DNA of 64,000 nucleotides from Taudactylus pleione (Eukaryota > Chordata > Amphibia > Anura > Myobatrachidae). Shown in pieces: positions 21,357 to 33,200 of the stretch. The translations under genes and the position numbers were made by a program. Below the pieces are notes generated by a model that did not search any database, had not been told where the DNA came from, and was given only the letters and a program-made list of their open reading frames with translations. Each line of letters starts with the position of its first letter. The stretch's first letter is position 1. The stretch lies in the NCBI GenBank assembly GCA_031769625.1, contig JAUIMM010000202.1, forward strand, positions 6,000,001 to 6,064,000. The letters are read 5' to 3'.

Positions 21357-21906
21357 GCATAAATAATGTACAAAAAACACAGAGTTCGAATTTGCCAAAA
21401 AAAACGTTACATGTGGAAGGCCAACCAAAGTTGCGTACAGACAAACAAGAACATTTCCTAAACAGTTTAACACATGAACTTACTAAGAGCTAATATATAA
21501 GCAACCGGACCAAAATATCTTTGGGGCAGAGCCAAAATAAAACCTAAGAGAGATGAAATGACGGGAAAAACTTATTAGAAAAATCGACACCAGAATGAGA
21601 GACTAATTGACCCAAAGTTATACTTCCCCAAACTTACCAAAACTGGAAACGACCAAAAAATTCAAAATGGAAAAATAAAAAACGGAAAACAAAGAAAAAT
21701 CGGAAAAAAAAAACCCCCCCACCAAAAACGCAATCTCCGAAACCAGCCAACAATCAACTCCAACCTACGTAACCTCCAACATTCAATAAACGCCACCTCG
21801 AGTCGAGACGCCCCAAGCCATAAATAGTGTTTCGTTCCCCGCACAAATTAAGGAAGGATCAGAGGAACGCACAATCAATGATGCGGCCGCAAAATAAGGA
21901 TGCATG

Positions 21907-21914
21907 TATAAATA
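21907..21914 (+). promoter_or_regulatory. TATA box of accessory gene 2
   Basis: TATAAATA, 60 bases before the ATG, which would place the RNA start near 21,938. The same ~1.2-kb interval must also hold the divergent transposase promoter. Confidence 0.6.
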
Positions 21915-21966
21915 CGTCACGAGACAAAAACACAATTCTGGTGTATTTCTAGTTTGAACATCACAC

Positions 21967-23250
21967 ATGGCTACAGACCAGGGAAACAATGGACAACAGT
22001 CAGGCGGTAAGTATTTCATGCATTTTGACTCAATGATTAATTATAAACATAATATTGTGCAAGTTGTGAAGTTGAGAATTCTGCAAATTTACCCAAATAG
22101 GTGAGGAGGATGACATGGAAGAGGCTGCTGGGCCCAGTATTCCGGGCAAAGCTGCCAAAAAGAAAAGGCAGCCACAATTCACAAGAAAGGAGATGGAGGT
22201 TTTGATTCAGAAGTGTGTGGACATTCTGCCACAGGCAGATAGGAATATGAGTGCAAGCCAGAAGTGGAGAATGTGGGAAGAGGTAGCCGTGGATGTCAAT
22301 AGGGTGGGTGATTATGTCCGTCTAGCCCGGGATGTCAAACGGCGGTAAGTAAACACTTGACCACCCTAAAATCAAAAACCAAATCAAATAAAATGTAATG
22401 GTTCCAATTTAACCCACAGATGGCAAGACTTCAAATATCGCCTGAAACAAAAAATGGCAGACAGGGCTAGGCATGTAAGGGGGACAGGTGGAGGTCCCAC
22501 CCCTGTGTCATTGGAGTTGACGGATTTAGAAGAGCTGGCACTGGGGTGTGTGCAGCCTGTGGAGGTGTTTGGCGTGTCCAACATGGATACGGACATGCCA
22601 GACTTTGCGGCTCCTCATGTTGTCCCAGGTAAATGTTGTGATGTCACCAACTGTGAAATGTTATTGTGCCAATATGTAGATTCTAATGTGAGTCTTTTCT
22701 CATTTTTCCAACAGAGACACAGGCGGATGAGTCTGCTCCAGAGGGGAGCCTTGGCCGCAGAATTTCTGCTGGCTCTGCAGGGGAGGAACCAGTACATCCG
22801 GCTGAGGACCCTGCAGAAGCCAGTCCAGGGCAATCCCCCTCGCAGGCAGTGTCCCTCCTCACAGAACTCAATTTTAAATCGGATTTCCATACGGAGATTC
22901 TGCAGAGGATGGACGCCAGTCTGGTACGGGTGGCTGAGGCCCTGGAGCAAAATGCTGCGGCCAACGTGACCATTGGTCAGGCACTGGTGGAAAATACCAG
23001 GGCCAACATCCGCATCGCCACTGCCCTGGAGCAGCTCGTTCGCCAGCACATGGTGGAGCCGACCTCCCTTCCTGCCGGAACATCAGGATCCTCCACCTCT
23101 GGCACAACATCAGCCAATCCTTCAAATGTGCCTAGCCCTGTGCCTAATCCAGAGGCCACAACATCTGCCTCTGGACAGGCCAGCCCGATGACATCCCGGA
23201 CCCGGTCTGGCGCCCTCCCTCCCCCAGCCAAACGGGCGAAAAAACGGTGA
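21967..23250 (+). CDS. Harbinger accessory protein 2: Myb/SANT-like DNA-binding protein (4 exons)
   Basis: Exons: 21,967-22,006, 22,101-22,344, 22,420-22,628 and 22,715-23,250. All introns are GT-AG (GTAAGT, GTAAGT and GTAAAT donors; AAATAG, CCCACAG and CCAACAG acceptors) and the frame is open throughout, giving 342 aa. Features: an acidic N-terminus; KKKR at about 33-36; a trihelix Myb/SANT-like domain at about 40-115 (FTRKEMEVLIQKCVDIL, then QKWRMWEEVAVDVN, then RRWQDFKYRLKQK); an acidic/Ser-rich linker; a long amphipathic helix likely to self-associate (VRVAEALEQNAAANVTIGQA); and a basic tail PPPAKRAKKR. This architecture is that of the canonical Harbinger Myb-like partner of transposase. 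It differs clearly in sequence from accessory protein 1, and its domain is more typical of the family. Confidence 0.88.
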
Positions 23251-23387
23251 CACCATTGGCTACTTTTCCCACACTCCTTCTGTGCTTGCCTCATATTCCT
23301 TTCTGGCCAAAACTTCCCTCTCCTTTCTTGTGAATTGTTTTTAATTTTTGCATTTACGTTGACCCAAAAATTAATGTTTGCACAATT

Positions 23388-23393
23388 AATAAA
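23388..23393 (+). terminator. polyadenylation signal of accessory gene 2
   Basis: AATAAA 137 bases after the stop, followed by a T-rich stretch near 23,432. Confidence 0.7.
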
Positions 23394-24267
23394 TATTGTG
23401 GAACACTGCCCAAAATGTTGGAGTTCAATATGTGTATTTTTTTTTGGGTGGATACCAATAAATTTACCAGAAATGTACGACTTTGTATTCTGACATTATT
23501 GAAAAAATGGGTTACTTTTAATCCGGGCCCACAAGCCAACAACGTTCAAAATAAAAAATTACACATTGAAAAAAAAGTGCTCGTTAAGGAACGTTTAAAA
23601 CATTACCTAAGGAGGAAAAAACACCTTGCAAACACAAAATGAGGGACCAAACCTAAACATGATGACATTATTGTTACAATAGTCCAAAAACGAACACATT
23701 GCGGCCAAAATACACCCCCACAAATGTACGCTAATTGATTGAGTAATCCTGACATTAGCAGCTATGATTTCCACCTGCGTTCGGTTTTGTGCTATCCAAA
23801 AAAACTGCTTTCCAAAAACATACCAAGCCGGTTTTCAATCCAACACTAATTGAGTTTCTGACAAGCCGTGATTAATCAATGCAACATCGTGGAGTGCCGG
23901 GACGGAGGAGAAGGCCATCGCCACTGTGGTCAAGTTATCCAGCCCCTAACCTGTGCAAGCATTTTGAAGCGAAAGAGGATTATCCAGTGACGTATGAGTT
24001 GGTACGAACACATTTGACGTTCGCATTTGTTAATGTATGTACGCCCCAAAAACACCTCGCCACGCCTGAGTTTTTCCATCTCCACCACCGTCAACGCCCA
24101 AAAACGGCCTGTTCTGTCAATCACATTTGACATGTCACTTCCTGTGCGCTATTTGACGAACGACAAAAAAAAAACTCGCAATCTGCCGTACGCACATGCG
24201 CAGTGTAACACCGACGCATGCGCGGTTACTCAACATCGGAACGCAACGAGCGTACTGCCTCTAATGA
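23394..24267. other. Harbinger right non-coding region
   Basis: AT-rich sequence without a gene, then a CG-rich subterminal segment with paired words (CGCACATGCGCAG and CGACGCATGCGCGG) before the right end. Probably a transposase or Myb-like protein binding region. Confidence 0.5.
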
Positions 24268-24286
24268 ACGGCTCTGAATCAGGGCC
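24268..24286 (-). repeat. Harbinger right terminal inverted repeat
   Basis: The reverse complement reads GGCCCTGATTCAGAGCCGT; the TTA duplication follows at 24,287-24,289. Confidence 0.88.
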
Positions 24287-27200
24287 TTAATCTTTACAGT
24301 TTGAGGCTTTCCAAAACGGAGAAACAGTGCAAACGCAAATGCTAATGATCCAGCGATGGCGACAAACCTCACAGAATGATCCTTCTTCTGACAGGTAAGT
24401 GCTACTAATGGACGTCATCAAGCAATTACTTCCTGCCAAAATACTGTGTATGCTTTGATCATCCAGAACTGTCATCCTACTGATCCTGGGGCTCCATGGG
24501 GTCCCACGTAGGGAACACTCTCATTCATCTGCAAATGACTCATGTCTCTATCTTCTCAGCAAAAGACTCCTAAGTTCCATCTTGACTGTAGACAACATCA
24601 GCAGTGGAGAAGAAGGCCAGCCATTTACCTCTTGGCATCAGGGTGGAGACCAAACAGTGGTCAAAGAAAGATTCCTTCTAAATTGGTGTACTCTACCGCT
24701 GTATTATGATGCTTTATTACATTGTTTGGCATCATATTTACCTAATGTTATCTGCCATAGCATTTTGTCCCTATATAAAATGTTGATGTATCACTGTTAT
24801 CAATTGTTATCTGCAGCATTTTAAATTTATGTTTAACATTGTTATATATGTTATACACTTTTTACCTGTATGACATAGTATAATGTGCTTATATTGCCAT
24901 CATGCATTGTCTATGTTATTTGTACATTGCCGCAGTATTATGTTTTAAGATTAAATTGTAACGTAATAGTTATATGTTGTTGACTTAAGCATATTTGCCT
25001 CTGTATATAGCATTGTTATGTATTATGTTAATACAATGTTATCATTTGCAAAAACAGTGTTCAATAAATTAATGTATTGTGTTTATACATTGTTGTGTTG
25101 GAGAAAAGGGTCTTGATTCCCTGATTTGCTCAAAAATGTCTTAAATTTAAAATGGTGTTTTATAACTAGCTAAGCCTTAATCTTTACAGTTTGAGGCGTT
25201 CCAAAAAAGAGAAACAGTGCAAACGCACCTGCTAAAGATCCAGCGATGGCGGCAAACCTCACGGAATGATCCTTCTTCTGACAGGTAAGTCCTACTAATG
25301 GAAGTCATCAAGCAGACACTTCCTGCCAAAATACTGTGTATGCTTTGATCATTCAAAACTTTAATCCTACTGATCCTGGAGCTCCATGGGGTCCCACGTA
25401 GTGAACACTGTCATTCCTCTGCAAATGACTCATGTCTCTATCTTCTCTGCAAAAGACTCCTAAGTTCCATCTTGACTGTAGACAACATCAGCAGTGGAGA
25501 AGAAGGCCAGCCATTTACCTCTTGGCATCAGGGTGGAGACCAAACAGTGGTCAAAGAAAGATTCCTTCTAAATTGGTGTACTCTACCACTGTATTATGAC
25601 GCTTTATTACATTGTTTGGCATCATATTTACCTAATGTTATCTGCCATAGCATTTTGTCCCTATATAAAATGTTGATGTATCACTGTTATGAATTGTTAT
25701 CTGCTGCATTTTAACTTTATGTTTAACATTGTTATATATGTTATACACTTTTTACCTGTGTGACATAGTATAATGTGCTTATATTACCATCATGCATTGT
25801 CTATATTATTTGTACATTGCCGCAGTGTTATGTTTTAAGATTAAATTGTAATGCAATAGTTATATGTTGTTGACTTAAGCAAATTTGACTCTGTATATAG
25901 CATTGTTTTGTATTATGTTAATATAATGTTATCTTTTGCAAAAATAGTGTTCAATAAATTTACGTATTGAGTTTATACATTGATGTGTTGGAGTAAAGGG
26001 TCTTGATTCCCTGATTGGCTCAAAAATGGTTTAAATATAAAATGGTATTTCATAACTAGATAAACCATAATCTTTACAGAATGAGGCTCTCCTAAAAGGA
26101 GAAACAGTGCAAATGCACCTGATAAAGATCCAGCGATGGCGGCAAACCTCACGGAATGATCCTTCTTCTGACAGGTAAGTGCTACTAATGGAAGTCATCA
26201 AGCAGACACTTCCTGCCAAAATACTGTGTATGCTTTGATCATCCAGAACTTTCATCCTACTGATTCTGGAGCTCCATGGGGTCCCACGTAGTGAACAGTG
26301 TCATTACTCTGCAAATGACTCATGTCTCTATCTTCTCAGCAAAAGACTCTTATGTTCCATCTTGACTGTAGACAACATCAGCAGTGGAGAAGAAGGCCAG
26401 CCATTAACCTCTTGCCATCAGGGTGGAGACCAAACAGTGGTCAAAGAAAGATTCCTTCTAAATTGTTGTACTCTACCACTGTATTACGAAGCTTTATTAC
26501 ATTGTTTGGCATCATATTTACCTAAAGTTATCTACCGTAGCATTTTGTCCCTATATAAAATTTTTAAAATGGTGTTTCATAGCTAGCTAAGCCTTAATCT
26601 TTACAGTTTGAGGCTTTCCAAAAAGGAGAAACAGTGCAAACGCACCTGCTAAAGATCCAGCGATGGCGGCAAACCTCACGGAATGATGCTTCTTCTGACA
26701 GGTAAGTGCTACTAATGGAAGTCATGAAGCAGACACTTCCTGCCAAAATACTGTGTATGCTTTGATCATCCAGAACTTTCATCCTACTGATCCTGGAGCT
26801 CCATGGGGTCCCACGTAGTGAACACTGTCATTCCTCTGCAAATGACTCAGGTCTCTATCTTCTCAGCAAAAGTCTACTAAGTTCCATCTTCACTGTAGAC
26901 AACATCAGCAGTGGAGAAGAAGGCCAGCCATTTACCTCTTGGCATCAGGGTGGAGACCAAACAGTGGTCAAAGAAAGATTCCTTCTAAATTGGTGTACTC
27001 TACCGCTGTATTATGACGCTTTATTACATTTTTTGGCATCATATTAACCTAATGTTATCTGCCATAGCATTTTGTCCCTATATAAAATGTTGATGTATCA
27101 CTGTTATGAATTGTTATCCGCTGCATTTTAACTTTCTGTTAACATTGTTATATATGTTATACACTTTTTACCTGTATGACATAGTATAATGTGCTTATAT

Positions 27201-30200
27201 TACCATCATGCATTGTCTATATTATTTGTACATTGCTGCAGTATTATGTTTTAAGATTATATTGTAATGTAATAGTTAAATGTTGTTGATTTAAGCAAAT
27301 TTGCCTCTGTATATAGCATTGTTATGTATTATGTTAATATAATGTTATCTTTTGCAAAAATAGTGTTCAATAAATTTATGTATTGTGTTTATACATTGTT
27401 GTGTTGGAGTAAAGGGTCTTGATTCCCTGATTGGCGCAAAAGTGGCTTAAATTTAAAATGGTGTTTCCTGACTAGCTAAGCCTCAATCTTTACAGAATGA
27501 GGCTCTCCTAAAAGGAGAAACAGTGCAAACACACCTACTAAAGATCCAGCGATGGCGGCAAGCCTCAAGTTATGATCCTTCTTCTGACAGGTAAGTGCTA
27601 CTAGTGGACGTCATCAAGCAGACACTTCCTTCCAAAATACAGTGTATTCTTTGATCATCCAGAACTTTCATCCTACTGATCCTGGAGCTCCATTGGGTCC
27701 CACTTTGTGAACACTGTCATTCCTCTGCAAATGACTCATGTCTCTATCTTCTCAGCAAAAGACTCCTAAGTTCCATCTTGACTGTAGACAACATCAGCAG
27801 TAGAGAAGAAGGCCAGCCATTTACCTCTTTGCATCAGGGTGGAGACCAAACAGTGGTCAAAGAAAGATTCCTTCTAAATTGGTGTACTCTACCGCTGTAT
27901 TACCACGCTTTATTACATTGTTTGGCATCATATTTACCTAATGTTATCTGCCGTAGCATTTTGTCCAAATATAAAATGTTGATGTATCACTGTTATGAAT
28001 TGTTATCTGCTGCATTTTAACTTTATGTTTAACATTGTAATATATGTTATACACTTTTTACCTGTATGACATAGTATAATGTGCTAATATTACCATCATG
28101 CATTGTCTATATTATTTGTACATTGCCGCAGTAATATGTTTTAAGATTAAATTGTAATGTAATAGTTATATGTTGATGACTTAAGCATATTTGCCTCTGT
28201 AAATAGCATTGTTATGTATTATGTTAATACAATGTTATCATTTGCAAAAACAGTGTTCAATAAATTAATGTATTGTGTTTATACATTGTTGTGTTGGAGA
28301 AAAGGGTCTTGATTCCCTGATTGGCTCAAAAATGGCTTAAATTTAAAATGGTGTTTCATAACTAGCTAAGCCTTAATCTTTACAGTTTGAGGCTTTCCAA
28401 AAAAGAGAAACAGTGCAAACGCACCTGCTAAAGATCCAGCGATGGCGGCAAGCGTCACGGAATGACCCTTCTTCTGACAGGTAAGTGCTACTATTGGAAG
28501 TCATCAAGCAGGCACTTCCTGCCAAAATACTGTGTATGCTTTGATCATCCAGAACTTTCATCCTACTGATTCAGGAGCTCCATGGGGTCCCACGTAGTGA
28601 ACAGTGTCATTACTCTGCAAATGACTCATGTCTCTATCTTCTCAGCAAAAGACTCTTATGTTCCATCTTGACTGTAGACAACATCAGCAGTGGAGAAGAA
28701 GGCCAGCCATTAACCTCTTGCCATCAGGCTGGAGACCAAACAGTGGTCAAAGAAAGATTCCTTCTAAATTGGTGTACTCTACCGCTGTATTACGAAGCTT
28801 TATTACATTGTTTGGCATCATATTTACCTAATGTTATCTGCCATAGCATTTTGTCCCTATATAAAATTTTTAAAATGGTGTTTCTTGGCTAGCTAAGCCT
28901 CAATCTTTACAGAATGAGGCTCTCCTAAAAGGAGAAACAGTGCAAACACACCTACTAAAGATCCAGCGATGGCGGCAAACCTCAAGTAATGATCCTTCTT
29001 CTGACAGGTAAGTGCTACTAGTGGACGTCATCAAGCAGACACTTCCTGCCAAAATACTGTGTATTCTTTGATCATCCAGAACTTTCATTCTACTGATCCT
29101 GGAGCTCCATTGGTTCCCACGTTGTGAACACTGTCATTCCTCTGCAAATGACTCCTAAGTTCCATCTTGACTGTAGACAACATCAGCAGTAGAGAAGGCC
29201 AGCCATTTACCTCTTTGCATCAGGGTGGAGCCCAAACAGTGGTCAAAGAAAGATTCCTTCTAAATTGGTGTACTCTACCGCTGTATTACGACGCTTTATT
29301 ACATTGTTTGGCATCATATTTACCTAATGTTATCTGCCGTAGCATTTTGTCCAAATATAAAATGTTGAAGTATCACTGTTATGAATTGTTATCTGCTGCA
29401 TTTTAACTTTATGTTTAACATTGTTATATATGTTATACACTTTTGACCTGTATGACATAGTATAATGTGCTTATATTACCATCATGCATTGTCTATATTA
29501 TTTGTACATTGCCGCAGTATTATGTTTTAAGATTAAATTGTAATGTAATAGTTATATGTTGTTGACTTAAGCATATTTGCCTCTGTATATTGCATTGTTA
29601 TGTATTATGTTAATACAATGTTATCATTTGCAAAAACAGTGTTCATTAAATTAATGTATTGTGTTTATACATTGTTGTGTTGGAGTAAAGGTTCTTGATT
29701 CCCTGATTGGCTCAAAAATGGCTTAAATTTAAAATGGTGTTTCATAACTAGCTAAACCTTAATCTTTACAGTTTGAGGCTTTCCAAAAAGGAGAAACAGT
29801 GCAAATGCACCTGATAAAGATCCAGCGATGGCGGCAAGCATCACGGAATGACCCTTCTTCTGACAGGTAAGTCCTACTAATGGAAGTCATCAAGCAGACA
29901 CTTCCTGCCAAAATACTGTGTATGCTTTGATCATCCAGAACTTTCATCCTACTGATCCTGGAGCTCCATGGGGTCCCACGTAGTGAACACTGTCATTCCT
30001 CTGCAAATGTCTCATGTCTCTATCTTTTCAGCAAAAGACTCCTAAGTTCCATCTTGACTGTAGACAACATCAGAAGTGGAGAAGAAGGCCAGCTATTTAC
30101 CTCTTGGCATCAGGGTGGAGACCAAACAGTGGTCAAAGAAAGATTCCTTCTAAATTGTTCTAAACTACCGCTGTATTACGATGCTTTATTACATTGTTTG

Positions 30201-33200
30201 GCATCATATTTACCTAATGTTATCTGCCATAGCATTTTGTCCCTATATAAAATGTTGATGTATCACTGTTATGAATTGTTATCTGCTGCATTTTAACTTT
30301 ATGTTTAACATTGTTATATATGTTATACACTTTTTACCTGTATGACATAGTATAATGTGCTTATATTGCCATCATGCATTGTCTATGTTATTTGTACATT
30401 GCCGCAGTGTTATGTTTTAAGATTAAATTGTAATGTAATAGTTATATGTTGTTGACTTAAGCATATTTGCCTCTGTATATACCATTGTTATGTATTATGT
30501 TAATACAATGTTATCATTTGCAAAAACAGTGTTCAATAAATTAATGTATTGTGTTTATACATTGTTGTGTTGGAGAAAAGGGTCTTGATTCCCTGATTTG
30601 CTCAAAAATGTCTTAAATTTAAAATGGTGTTTTATAACTAGCTAAGCCTTAATCTTTACAGTTTGAGGCTTTCCAAAAAAGAGAAACAGTGCAAACGCAC
30701 CTGCTAAAGATCCAGCGATGGCGGCAAACCTCACGGAATGATCCTTCTTCTGACAGGTAAGTCCTACTAATGGAAGTCATCAAGCAGACACTTCCTGCCA
30801 AAATACTGTGTATGCTTTGATCATTCAAAACTTTCATCCTACTGATCCTGGAGCTCCATGGGGTCCCACATAGTGAACACTGTCATTCCTCTGCAAATGC
30901 CTAATGTCTCTATCTTCTCTGCAAAAGACTCCTAAGCTCCATCTTGACTGTAGACAACATCAGCAGTGGAGAAGAAGGCCAGCCATTTACCTCTTGGCAT
31001 CAGGGTGGAGACCAAACAGTGGTCAAAGAAAGATTCCTTCTAAATTGGTGTACTCTACCACTGTATTATGACGCTTTATTACATTGTTTGGCATCATATT
31101 TACCTAATGTTATCTGCCATAGCATTTTGTCCCTATATAAAATGTTGATGTATCACTGTTATGAATTGTTATCTGCTGCATTTTAACTTTATGTTTAACA
31201 TTGTTATATATGTTATACACTTTTTACCTGTGTGACATAGTATAATGTGCTTATATTACCATCATGCATTGTCTATATTATTTGTACATTGCCGCAGTGT
31301 TATGTTTTAAGATTAAATTGTAATGCAATAGTTATATGTTGTTGACTTAAGCAAATTTGGCTCTGTATATAGCATTGCTTTGTATTATGTTAATATAATG
31401 TTATCTTTTGCAAAAATAGTGTTCAATAAATTTACGTATTGAGTTTATACATTGTTGTGTTGGAGTAAAAGGTCTTGATTCCCTGATTGGCTCAAAAATG
31501 GTTTAAATATAAAATGGTATTTCATAACTTGATAAACCATAATCTTTACAGTTTGAGGCTTTCCAAAAAGGAGAAAAGTGCAAACGCACCTGCTAAAGAT
31601 CCAGCGATGGCGGCAAGCGTCACGGAACGACCCTTCTTCTGACAGGTAAGTGCTACTAATGGAAGTCATCAAGCAGACACTTCCTGCCAAAATACTGTGT
31701 ATGCTTTGATCATCCAGAACTTTCATCCTACTGATTCTGGAGCTCCATGGGGTCCCACGTAGTGAACAGTGTCATTACTCTGCAAATGACTCATGTCTCT
31801 ACCTTCTCAGCAAAAGACTCTTATGTTCCATCTTGACTGTAGACAACATCAGCAGTGGAGAAGAAGGCCAGCCATTAACCTCTTGCCATCAGGGTGGAGA
31901 CCAAACAGTGGTCAAAGAAAGATTCCTTCTAAATTTTTGTACTCTACCACTGTATTACGAATCTTTATTACATTGTTTGGCATCATATTTACCTAAAGTT
32001 ATCTACCGTAGCATTTTGTCCCTAAATAAAATTTTTAAAATGGTGTTTCATAGCTAGCTAAGCCTTAATCTTTACAGTTTGAGGCTTTCCAAAAAGGAGA
32101 AACAGTGCAAACGCACCTGCTAAAGATCCAGCAATGGCGGCAAACCTCACGGAATGATGCTTCTTCTGACAGGTAAGTGCTACTAATGGAAGTCATCAAG
32201 CAGACACTTCCTGCCAAAATACTGTGTATGCTTTGATCATCCAGAACTTTCATCCTACTGATCCTGGAGCTCCATGGGGTCCCACGTAGTGAACACTGTC
32301 ATTCCTCTGCAAATGACTCAGGTCTCTATCTTCTCAGAAAAAGACTACTAAGTTCCATCTTCACTGTAGACAACATCAGCAGTGGAGAAGAAGGCCAGCC
32401 ATTTACCTCTTGGCATCAGGGTGGAGACCAAACAGTGGTCAAAGAAAGATTCTTTCTAAATTGGTGTACTCTACCGCTGTATTATGACGCTTTATTACAT
32501 TGTTTGGCATCATATTAACCGAATGTTATCTGCCATAGCATTTTGTCCCTATATAAAATGTTGATGTATCACTGTTATGAATTGTTATCCGCTGCATTTT
32601 AACTTTCTGTTAACATTGTTATATATGTTATACACTTTTTACCTGTATGACATAGTATAATGTGCTTATATTACCATCATGCATTGTCTATATTATTTGT
32701 ACATTGCTGCAGTATTATGTTTTAAGATTATATTGTAATGTAATAGTTAAATGTTGTTGATTTAAGCAAATTTGCCTCTGTATATAGCATTGTTATGTAT
32801 TATGTTAATATAATGTTATCTTTTGCAAAAATAGTGTTCAATAAATTTATGTATTGTGTTTATACATTGTTGTGTTGGAGTAAAGGGTCTTGATTCCCTG
32901 ATTGGCGCAAAAGTGGCTTAAATTTAAAATGGTGTTTCCTGACTAGCTAAGCCTCAATCTTTACAGAATGAGGCTCTCCTAAAAGGAGAAACAGTGCAAA
33001 CACACCTACTAAAGATCCAGCGATGGCGGCAAGCCTCAAGTTATGATCCTTCTTCTGACAGGTAAGTGCTACTAGTGGACGTCATCAAGCAGACACTTCC
33101 TTCCAAAATACAGTGTATTCTTTGATCATCCAGAACTTTCATCCTACTGATCCTGGAGCTCCATTGGGTCCCACTTTGTGAACACTGTCATTCCTCTGCA

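Larger units (their letters stand above)
16372..24286. mobile_element. PIF/Harbinger transposon, 7,915 bp, three genes
   Basis: The ends GGCCCTCATTCAGACCCGG and (reverse complement of right end) GGCCCTGATTCAGAGCCGT match at 16 of the first 18 bases and are bounded by a 3-bp TTA duplication, the PIF/Harbinger signature. Inside are two Myb/SANT-like genes on the plus strand (17,049-18,775 and 21,967-23,250) and a DDE transposase on the minus strand between them (20,742-19,599), each with GT-AG introns. There are also two internal minisatellites. Spacing proof of insertion: the flanking array anchors are 8,808 bp apart, which is 7,915 + 3 + 890. All reading frames are intact except one apparent single-base frameshift in the transposase, so the insertion looks young. 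Confidence 0.95.
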
